This document shows positions 57,091 through 64,000 of a stretch of 64,000 bases of DNA, piece after piece; the first letter of the stretch is position 1, and each line of letters starts with the position of its first letter. The stretch comes from Pedobacter deserti (GTDB lineage Bacteria > Bacteroidota > Bacteroidia > Sphingobacteriales > Sphingobacteriaceae), in NCBI RefSeq assembly GCF_024436415.1, contig NZ_JAFMZQ010000002.1, positions 124,001 through 188,000 of the forward strand, read 5' to 3'. Position numbers and translations under genes: made by a program. The notes beneath the pieces were generated by a model that was given only the letters and a program-made list of their open reading frames with translations, did no database searches and was not told where the DNA came from.

Positions 57091-57408
57091 ATGAAAAACA
57101 TCAGATTGATACGCGACATTTTTGATCGTACATCCGAAAGCAAAACACCCGCTGTGATTGCATTGGTAGCGGGACTAGCCGTTGGTGCGGCATTAGGCGT
57201 TTTATTTGATCTAAGGAAGAAGATTGCCGGACTTACAGACCGCCTTCGGGGTGGCCAGGAAAGTGAGGAGCCAGCTGAAATGTCGCATCCAAGACAACAT
57301 GTAAAGGGTGGACAAAAGAAACCGAAATCGGATATCAAGGCCCTCATTCATGAGGCGCATGAAGCGCAGGCGGGTGCAGCAGAAGATACTCGCGAATCCG
57401 AATCGTAA
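57091..57408 (+). CDS. Small YtxH-like membrane protein
   Basis: The start at ATG 57091 gives 105 aa. One membrane helix (AVIALVAGLAVGAALGVLF) is followed by a charged, partly disordered tail, the layout of YtxH/gas-vesicle-type small stress proteins. It follows GH92 by 52 bp and ends at a strong bidirectional terminator. Confidence 0.7.
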   Translation: MKNIRLIRDIFDRTSESKTPAVIALVAGLAVGAALGVLFDLRKKIAGLTDRLRGGQESEEPAEMSHPRQHVKGGQKKPKSDIKALIHEAHEAQAGAAEDTRESES

Positions 57409-57413
57409 AATAA

Positions 57414-57442
57414 AAATGGCCGCATAATCGATGCGGCCATTT
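57414..57442. terminator. Bidirectional terminator
   Basis: The 12-bp perfect stem AAATGGCCGCAT/ATGCGGCCATTT has a five-base loop and T/A-rich flanks. It sits between the convergent YtxH-like and TonB receptor genes. Confidence 0.85.
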
Positions 57443-57457
57443 ATTTTCACAAGAATG

Positions 57458-60037
57458 TTAGAACGAATAGCGTAGTGTTGCGCCAAAAGTTCTCGGATCA
57501 CCGAGTACACCTGCATACAGACCAGAGTTACCCGCTGCTGCCTGTAGTTGTTCGAAATAGTTGGCATCTCCGATATTTCTGCTCCAGACGAAGATGGAGA
57601 ATTTATCGCCTCTAAACCCGGTACGTGCGTTAACCAGGGTATAACCTTCCACATTCAGAACCCTCGACGGGGTGGGGTTTGAAGAGTATTTAGAGCGGTA
57701 GCTGATATCACTTGCTATAAACCATCTGCCTTCAGCTGTCGACAGTTTCCCTGCTGTGCTAAGTTCAAACCCGCCAGAGGTGTTCCATTTTGATATGCCG
57801 GGCAGTCTGCCGCCAGAGGCGTCCTTGAATGCCACTTGAGTGGCCACACCATTAATCGGTTCGGTGTGTCCCGTTTCTTCCAGTGGAAGCGGCGCATTAC
57901 TAAACTTGTCATATTTTCCGTCCAGGTACGCAACAGCCGCATTTAAAGTCAGAAATCTTCGTAACTGATAGCTGCCGTCTACTTCAATACCTTTCACAAC
58001 AACTTTTTCGGCATTCGCCAGATATCCTCTGTTTACACCAAGTTGCGGTGATTGCACGTTGGTTTGATAGTCCTTAATGTCCGACTGAAAGACGGTAGCA
58101 TTCAGAATAGCACCCTTCGCGGGCTTTGTTTTTATACCCAGCTCGTAATGTTGTACATACTCTGGTTTTACCACGGCCAGTGATAGGTCGGCATTCTGGC
58201 TACCGGTTATAGTTGGCAAGCCTCCCACATTTACACCTACAGGTTTATAGGCCGTAGAGAAGGTACCATAAATGTTCAAAGTGGTGGTCGGACGATATGA
58301 TATCGTTAAGTTACCAGATAAATTTTCATTATCTGTGCTTGTACTAAAGTTCTGGTTGGTATACACCATAGCTTTAAGAGCCAGCAATTTCGGATCAGTG
58401 GTTTGCAGACCGCCGTAAGTTACCCTGTCATAATCCACATCTTTCTTATCATAAGTGAATCGCAAGCCAGGTAAAATATGCAGGTTTTCTGCGAATTCCC
58501 AGTCAGCCTGCGCAAAAATGGCAGCACTTAGCGACTTAATGTTAGAGTTGGTCCGGATACCAAAGTTGTCCAAAAGACCAGGAGTGCTGAATAGCGGCTG
58601 ATCGCCTGTTGTTCCCGTCTGCACAAATCTCCATTGGTCTTTGCCAACTTCCTCTGTCTGATTCAGGCCTTTCAAATTCTGTCCGAGTAAAAAGACGCCT
58701 ACCACACCACTTATTTTTTCGTTGATGTTGCCCGCGTATCTGAACTCCTGCGAGTATTGGTCGTGGCGAGAGTTACCCTGCGATTTCGTCAGCGCCGAGA
58801 ATTCTGTAAAGTCCCTGTCGTTGGTCGGGTCCCAGTTCCAGAACCTCCATGCGGTTGTGGAAGTCAGCGTTCCGTTACCAATCTTGTAATCTATGTTTGC
58901 TGAGACGCCGCCTATCGATTGATTTTGCTTCCAGGGCGTATTCGTATAGATCTTCCTCGAAAATGGATCAACTTTAGGTTGTTCATAACCCAAGTCTGCA
59001 ACAATCGCCGCATACTGCCGGAAAGCACTTCTCTCCGTTGTTGTAACACCCGCTACAACAAGCGGATATCCTGCAGGGTGTTGGAAGCTCACATCACCAC
59101 TAAGCAATACCTGCAGTTTTTCCGAAGGAGTGTAATACAGCTGGCTTTTCAAACCAAGGTTGTTCTGTCCGCTGTAATAGCGCTGTTCAGGAACGTTATA
59201 AATGGTACCGTCTCTTTGTGTTCCTGATAATGCCAGTTTCAGCGCCAGATCTTTTGCTATACTACCCGAAACGGAGGCCTTGGCCTGGATAAAATTATAG
59301 TTTCCGACACTGAATTCTGCTTTGGCAGTAGGTACCAGGGTCGGTTTTACGGTCGTTATATTGAAAGCCCCCGCTGTGGTGTTTTTCCCAAACAAGGTGC
59401 CTTGCGGGCCTCGTAAAACCTCTATCCGTTCAATGTCCAGAAAGTCAGTTGAAGTAGCGGCAGGTCGGGCCTGATACACGCCGTCAACATAAAAGCCAAC
59501 ACCCGGGTCAATACCATCGTTGGTAAGACCAAATGTTGAACCTAAACCGCGAATATTTAATGTCGTATTACGGGCATTCGAGGCATACAGCTGCACGGAA
59601 GGAACCAGTTCTTTCAGTCGGTTAACGTTAAAAGCCCCGGCATTCTCTGCGGCCTGTCCTCCTATTACGCTGATCGCGATTGGCACGTCCTGTAAAACTT
59701 CGGCACGTCTTCTCGAGGTAACTACAATCTCATCAAGTTCCGCGTTGTCTACCAGGGTTAACTCGAGCGGCGTGTCCTGAAATTTCAGAACCTGAAAATC
59801 CTGCGGACTGAAACCCACGGAGCTCACCCGGATGTAAAAAGGAGGTTCGAGCGTAGTAGACAGTGCAAAAGCACCGTTATCGTCTGCGATCACGCTTGTG
59901 CGCGTACCGCGGATGGACACATTTGCACGGGGCACATTAACGCCCTTCGCGTCTTTAACAACCCCATTTATGGTCGTTTGGGCAAAAGCACTTACAGAGA
60001 GCGCGAGTGAAAGAAACAAAAGTAAATGTCTTTTCAT
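57458..60037 (-). CDS. TonB-dependent receptor, proteobacterial-type plug and barrel
   Basis: The 859 aa protein has a signal peptide and a Bacteroidota-style carboxypeptidase-like domain (TTINGVVKDAKGVNVPRANV). The plug and barrel that follow (VLQDVPIAISVIGGQAAENA and IERIEVLRGPQGTLFGKNTT) are like those of sphingomonad receptors for aromatics, siderophores or terpenes. The C-terminus ends in an aromatic residue (ATLRYSF). No SusD partner is present, so it is not a SusC. Cargo is unknown. Confidence 0.88.
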   Translation of the reverse strand: MKRHLLLFLSLALSVSAFAQTTINGVVKDAKGVNVPRANVSIRGTRTSVIADDNGAFALSTTLEPPFYIRVSSVGFSPQDFQVLKFQDTPLELTLVDNAELDEIVVTSRRRAEVLQDVPIAISVIGGQAAENAGAFNVNRLKELVPSVQLYASNARNTTLNIRGLGSTFGLTNDGIDPGVGFYVDGVYQARPAATSTDFLDIERIEVLRGPQGTLFGKNTTAGAFNITTVKPTLVPTAKAEFSVGNYNFIQAKASVSGSIAKDLALKLALSGTQRDGTIYNVPEQRYYSGQNNLGLKSQLYYTPSEKLQVLLSGDVSFQHPAGYPLVVAGVTTTERSAFRQYAAIVADLGYEQPKVDPFSRKIYTNTPWKQNQSIGGVSANIDYKIGNGTLTSTTAWRFWNWDPTNDRDFTEFSALTKSQGNSRHDQYSQEFRYAGNINEKISGVVGVFLLGQNLKGLNQTEEVGKDQWRFVQTGTTGDQPLFSTPGLLDNFGIRTNSNIKSLSAAIFAQADWEFAENLHILPGLRFTYDKKDVDYDRVTYGGLQTTDPKLLALKAMVYTNQNFSTSTDNENLSGNLTISYRPTTTLNIYGTFSTAYKPVGVNVGGLPTITGSQNADLSLAVVKPEYVQHYELGIKTKPAKGAILNATVFQSDIKDYQTNVQSPQLGVNRGYLANAEKVVVKGIEVDGSYQLRRFLTLNAAVAYLDGKYDKFSNAPLPLEETGHTEPINGVATQVAFKDASGGRLPGISKWNTSGGFELSTAGKLSTAEGRWFIASDISYRSKYSSNPTPSRVLNVEGYTLVNARTGFRGDKFSIFVWSRNIGDANYFEQLQAAAGNSGLYAGVLGDPRTFGATLRYSF

Positions 60038-60102
60038 TTTTTTAAGATTAGGTGTTACTTACAGATATTGGCAGACAGATATTTTCCTGCTGTCCAGGGC
60101 AG

Positions 60103-60110
60103 CAAATATA
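60103..60110 (-). promoter_or_regulatory. -7 box of the TonB receptor gene
   Basis: TATATTTG on the minus strand matches TAnnTTTG exactly, 66 bp upstream of the ATG at 60037. Confidence 0.5.
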
Positions 60111-60146
60111 TAAGTAAATTCCTAAAGTCTATAAAAAAGGTAGATT

Positions 60147-62843
60147 TTATAGTTTATTACCAAATACAGTCTTTTTGTATGCCGTAGGCGTCATTCCGTA
60201 CCGGTTTTTAAATAAGGTAGAGAAATAGGTGGGAGAGGAGATCCCCACCAGATAGCTGATCTCCGATACAGAGTGATGCTCATTGGCCAGATAATACTTC
60301 GCCTTTTTCAGGCGCCTGTTCATCACATAGTCGGTCACCGTACAATTCAGCAGTGCTTTTACTTTACGGTACAGCTGCACTCTCGAAACGCCAACAGCCT
60401 TGGCGAGCTCGTCGACGCTCAATTGTTCGTTGGCAAGGTTTTGTTCCACCAGCCGCGCAAAATCGTTCAGGAATTTCTTATCAATATTGCTTACAGGCGC
60501 TTTCTGATTGCCAGATAGCGGAAGATCGCTGATATAATGCGCTTTCAGCACCGCACGGTTTCGCAGCAGGTTCTCCACGCTGGCGCGGAGATAATCAAAA
60601 TGGAAGGGTTTGGTCAGGTAAGCGTCTGCATTGCTCTGTATGCCCGATATCTGCTGTTCCACGCTATCCTGAGCGGTGAGAAGAATAACGGGAATGTGCG
60701 AAGTTCGGACATCTGCCTTCAGCTGTTTGGTGAGCTCTCTGCCTGATATTCCCGGAATGACCACATCGGAGATGATCAGATCGGGTATTTGCTCAAACGC
60801 GATATGCAAGCCATCGGTTCCACTATTGGCTGTAAATACCTGGTAATCGTTCTCAAATTTACTGGTCAGGTATTCAAGCAGCTCTAAATTGTCTTCCACA
60901 ATCAGCAGCGATTGCTCTTTAACGAGGGATATAGGCGAAGGGGCCTCTTCCGGGGCTTCGTGGTAGGGGGCCAACTGCCGGCCAGCGGATGGCTTTCTTT
61001 CCGTCTCGCTCAGGTGTGCCTCCCCCAAGGGCAGGTGTACACTGAAAACAGTTCCTTCGCCTTTCTTACTGGCAACCTTTATAGCACCCTTGTGAAGCGC
61101 CATTAGTTCTTTAGACAGACTGAGGCCAAGTCCCGAACCTCCGCCGCGGCGGGCGTCCGATTGGTAAAACCTGTTAAATATTTTGCCCTGTTCTTCTTCA
61201 TCCATGCCCAGGCCGTTGTCCGACACTTCCACAACAGCTTCCCTGTCGTTGCGGTCAACCGACACATAAATGCGACCGTGATCAGCCGTAAACTTAAAGG
61301 CATTGCTCAGCAGGTTAAAAAGCACCTTGTCGAGCATATCGGTGTCGAACCATACGGTATTCGGATCTGCCTTAACCAATAACCGAAGGTCTATATGACG
61401 CTTCGCTGCGATATGTCTGAAGTGGTCGACGATCTCGCCAACAAAAGCAGTGAGGCTATTGGGTGTTGCATGTAGTTTAAGTTCTTTGTGCTCTATTTTG
61501 CGGTAGTCCATCAGTTGATTAACCAATCGCAATAGCCGGTGTACGTTTTTATGGATCAAGTTCAGCTCCCTGCCGGCGGCAGTGGCCACCTTGGTATTTT
61601 TCTGCAGGTCCTCCAGCGGGGAAATGATCAGGGTAAGCGGAGTTCTGAACTCGTGTGAGATATTGGTAAAGAAGTTCAGTTTTGCTTCTGTAGCAGCTGC
61701 GGCCTTTTCCGACATCTCGATAAGCTGGTTGCGCTGGCGACGGATGGTCTGCAGCGCACGGAACGCCAGTCCACCGAATACCACAGCCAGCACGAGGGTA
61801 ACCACGATCAGGTTAAGCACAAAGCGCTGGTTACGATATATTTCCTTCTGTTCAGCCATGAGCTTCTGCTGCCTTTCGATGTCTTTTTGCTGATCCCTGA
61901 TGCGTGCCCATTGCAGTTGCATAAGCTGCACATTGCTACGATCTATGACCACACTTTTAAGAAGGTTTTCTTTCTGAAAGGCCTGTTTGCGCAGGATACG
62001 GAAGGCAATATCGATAGCCTCTTTACCACCCGTAGGGTAAAGCACACTTGCCGTAAGGGTCCCCGAACTTACCATATCGAGCCCGCCTCCGGCGCCCGGC
62101 AGGGCATCGACGCCGATCACTTTAATGGCGCTGTCGAGACCCAGTTGCCTGAGGGTATGTCTAGCGCTTTGTGCCATCCGGTCGTTGTGCGCAAAAACGG
62201 CATCTATATCCGCTAGTTTATCGCGCTCTGCCTGCAGTGCGCGCTTCGTATTTTCAGGAAGCCAGTCGCCATGAACCTGCGCCGCAACCCTAATGCCGGG
62301 GTAGGGACGAAAAGCTTCTTTGAGACCGCGCGACCGCTCCATGGCCGGCGAAGATCCGGGTAACCCGGTGATCTCGAGCACGTTTCCCTTAAACCGGAGC
62401 AGCCTTGCCAGATACCCTCCCGCCATTTTTCCCACCTGAAAATTCTCCGCACCAATATAGGCCGTGTATACCGACGAAGCGGTCTTACGATCTATCACGA
62501 TCACCGGAATGCCCTTTTTAAAAGTTTCCTCTACAATATCGGTTAGCGGCAACGCCTCGTTTGGCGAGATGATCAGCACATCAATGCCCTTCTTCAGCAT
62601 GTCTTTAACCTGTGCAATCTGGGCTGCACTGTTGTTATCCGCATCCGCATACAGAAACTTATGGTTCGGCTGCAGCGATAACTCCGTCTTCATCTCTTCC
62701 AGCATCGTCCTGCGCCAGAGGTCGGAGCCCACGCACTGGGAGAAACCGATCGTCCAGACCCTCTCCCTACGCTTATCCTTACATGCCGCCATAACAAGCA
62801 GGGATATCATCATCAGGGCAACACATAAACGAGGGATAGTCAT
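60147..62843 (-). CDS. Hybrid two-component regulator with periplasmic sugar-binding sensor
   Basis: The start at ATG 62843 gives 898 aa; an upstream in-frame TTG at 62849 is less likely. A lipobox-like signal (LVMAAC) comes first, then a LacI/ribose-type periplasmic binding domain (GFSQCVGSDLWRRTMLEEMK, AVFAHNDRMAQS). A membrane helix lies near residue 350. H-box FFTNISHEFRTPLTL, HATPase, receiver (LLIVEDNLELL, ISDVVIPG) and AraC HTH follow. Similar architecture occurs in B. thetaiotaomicron BT1754, which senses fructose. It faces a divergent sugar porter gene, so it likely controls that transporter. Confidence 0.93.
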   Translation of the reverse strand: MTIPRLCVALMMISLLVMAACKDKRRERVWTIGFSQCVGSDLWRRTMLEEMKTELSLQPNHKFLYADADNNSAAQIAQVKDMLKKGIDVLIISPNEALPLTDIVEETFKKGIPVIVIDRKTASSVYTAYIGAENFQVGKMAGGYLARLLRFKGNVLEITGLPGSSPAMERSRGLKEAFRPYPGIRVAAQVHGDWLPENTKRALQAERDKLADIDAVFAHNDRMAQSARHTLRQLGLDSAIKVIGVDALPGAGGGLDMVSSGTLTASVLYPTGGKEAIDIAFRILRKQAFQKENLLKSVVIDRSNVQLMQLQWARIRDQQKDIERQQKLMAEQKEIYRNQRFVLNLIVVTLVLAVVFGGLAFRALQTIRRQRNQLIEMSEKAAAATEAKLNFFTNISHEFRTPLTLIISPLEDLQKNTKVATAAGRELNLIHKNVHRLLRLVNQLMDYRKIEHKELKLHATPNSLTAFVGEIVDHFRHIAAKRHIDLRLLVKADPNTVWFDTDMLDKVLFNLLSNAFKFTADHGRIYVSVDRNDREAVVEVSDNGLGMDEEEQGKIFNRFYQSDARRGGGSGLGLSLSKELMALHKGAIKVASKKGEGTVFSVHLPLGEAHLSETERKPSAGRQLAPYHEAPEEAPSPISLVKEQSLLIVEDNLELLEYLTSKFENDYQVFTANSGTDGLHIAFEQIPDLIISDVVIPGISGRELTKQLKADVRTSHIPVILLTAQDSVEQQISGIQSNADAYLTKPFHFDYLRASVENLLRNRAVLKAHYISDLPLSGNQKAPVSNIDKKFLNDFARLVEQNLANEQLSVDELAKAVGVSRVQLYRKVKALLNCTVTDYVMNRRLKKAKYYLANEHHSVSEISYLVGISSPTYFSTLFKNRYGMTPTAYKKTVFGNKL

Positions 62844-63118
62844 CAGCAATTATATCTGGCTTAAGGCACTAAACTAGCTAATATCCTTTTCAATTAAAAG
62901 CTGCACTTCCGGCGGCCACAACCGGGGTGTAACCATATTGAAGAAAGCAGGTAACCAAGTTTAAAAACTGATTGTTACGCCGGCTGATTCCTGATTTAAA
63001 GCATTGTAAATCAAATAATAACACTTAGTCTAATTTTTTAAAGTTTATGACCGAAAATTTCTGTTCGCTGTTTTGAAATAAGCCTAGATTGCAGCATTAA
63101 CCATTTATAAACATTTAT
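62844..63118. other. Divergent intergenic region between hybrid regulator and sugar porter
   Basis: This 275-bp gap contains no supportable ORF. It separates two divergent starts and should hold both promoters and the AraC-type operator. I saw no exact -7 consensus and no strong inverted repeat. Confidence 0.4.
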
Positions 63119-64000
63119 ATGAAAAGTAGATCCGTTGTCGGATGGTCGGTAGTTGTAGCCCTGGGCGGCTTTTTATTTGGGTTCGATACGGCCGTTATTT
63201 CAGGCGCCGAGAAATCCATTCAGCAATACTGGAAACTTAGCGTATTCCAGCACGGGCTTACCATTTCTATAGCCTTAATCGGAACGGTGATCGGAGCCAT
63301 GCTCGGATCAAGGCCGTCCGACCGGTTCGGGCGAAAGAATACATTATACTTTGTCGCCATCGCCTATTTGCTTTCTTCATTGGGAACCGCACTGGCGGAA
63401 GACTGGTGGGTGTTTTTGGTATTCAGATTCCTTGGCGGTTTGGGTGTTGGCGCCTCCTCTGTAACGGCGCCAATCTATATTTCAGAAATTTCGCCTGCCG
63501 AGAGCCGCGGACGTCTTGTTGGATTGTTCCAGTTCAATGTCGTGCTTGGCATCCTGATCTCCTACCTTTCCAATTACCTGCTCAGTCAAACCGGCGAACA
63601 CTCCTGGCGCTGGATGCTCGGCGTACAGGCGGTGCCCTCAGTTATTTTTCTTGTCCTGATGCGCTTTATCCCCGAGAGCCCCCGCTGGCTTATCCTTAAA
63701 AAGCAAGCCTATGAAAGGGCTTCCAAAACACTTCGAACGATCAATCCGCTCAACTGGGAGCAGGAACTGAATAACATTAAACAGTCACACAACGAGCTCA
63801 GTGACAAGAAAGACAGTGAGCGTCTTTTCTCCGGTCGTTATACCAGACCTATCACGTTCGCTGTCATCTTTGCTTTTTTTAACCAGGTGTCGGGCATCAA
63901 TGCCATCATTTACTATGCGCCGCGAATCTTTGAAATGGCAGGCTTGGGCGCACATTCTTCGCTGCTGTCTACCGTCGGCATCGGTCTGGTCAATTTCACC
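63119..64000 (+). CDS. MFS sugar porter, 3' end beyond window
   Basis: The ATG at 63119 opens 294 codons to the window edge with no stop. The first helix reads VVALGGFLFGFDTAVISGA. Then come DRFGRKNTLYF, the RFLGGLGVGASSV helix, PAESRGRLVGLFQ, and the sugar-porter signature PESPRWLI. FNQVSGINAIIYYAPRIF marks the substrate site of the XylE/GLUT family. The Gly-Asp of the usual GDRFGRR is Pro-Ser here (GSRPSDRFGRK). It is divergent from the hybrid regulator and probably imports the monosaccharide sensed by it. Confidence 0.95.
   Translation, partial: MKSRSVVGWSVVVALGGFLFGFDTAVISGAEKSIQQYWKLSVFQHGLTISIALIGTVIGAMLGSRPSDRFGRKNTLYFVAIAYLLSSLGTALAEDWWVFLVFRFLGGLGVGASSVTAPIYISEISPAESRGRLVGLFQFNVVLGILISYLSNYLLSQTGEHSWRWMLGVQAVPSVIFLVLMRFIPESPRWLILKKQAYERASKTLRTINPLNWEQELNNIKQSHNELSDKKDSERLFSGRYTRPITFAVIFAFFNQVSGINAIIYYAPRIFEMAGLGAHSSLLSTVGIGLVNFT

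Overview
The window is a chromosomal segment of a Bacteroidota bacterium, most likely a Sphingobacteriaceae member related to Pedobacter. Supporting signs are matches to the Bacteroidetes promoter consensus (TAnnTTTG at -7, TTG/TTTG at -33), a DUF6266 protein, TonB-dependent receptors with carboxypeptidase-like N-terminal domains, a hybrid two-component regulator, an atpD-atpC pair apart from other atp genes, and many lipoproteins. No phage, insertion sequence or CRISPR array was seen.

Region 1 (0-15 kb) is one long minus-strand branched-chain amino acid operon: ilvE-ilvD-ilvB-ilvN-dinB-ilvC-leuC-leuD-ABC ATPase-leuB-leuA-ilvA. Gaps are 35 bp or less and several genes overlap. Its leader carries the most striking signal of the window: an unannotated 27-residue ORF with 15 Ile/Leu/Val residues, followed by an intrinsic terminator. 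The 3' arm of that terminator is duplicated exactly inside the last codons of the leader ORF, which is the geometry of classical ribosome-mediated attenuation. Two passengers, a DinB-like protein and a tandem ABC ATPase with degenerate motifs, sit inside the operon.

Region 2 (15-24 kb) holds atpD-atpC, an RmlD-like reductase, DUF6266, a peroxiredoxin behind an array of TGTGAGCAAA-type repeats, tRNA-Arg(ACG), a UPF0175/PIN toxin-antitoxin pair, and a decayed tract. In that tract a second PIN toxin has lost its start codon, frame and 3' end and is joined to a sulfatase fragment. A sorbosone-dehydrogenase-like lipoprotein, DUF3175 and a YjlB-like cupin follow.

Region 3 (24-44 kb) contains two TlpA-type thioredoxin proteins, a phytase locus (TonB receptor, acidic lipoprotein, beta-propeller phytase), a TPR regulator, two alpha/beta hydrolases, a class C beta-lactamase-like protein, an NmrA-like protein, a MocR regulator, and an OBAP lipoprotein/PAS histidine kinase/S41 peptidase run.

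Region 4 (44-64 kb) is rich in glycan and envelope genes: DsbA-like protein, GH76, a DUF3863-like secreted protein, an outer-membrane barrel, an ArsR-SRPBCC pair with a 17-bp palindromic operator over its promoter, twin DUF421 membrane proteins with C-terminal zinc ribbons, a BON lipoprotein, GH92 mannosidase, a TonB receptor, and a sugar-sensing hybrid regulator divergent from an MFS sugar porter cut by the right edge.
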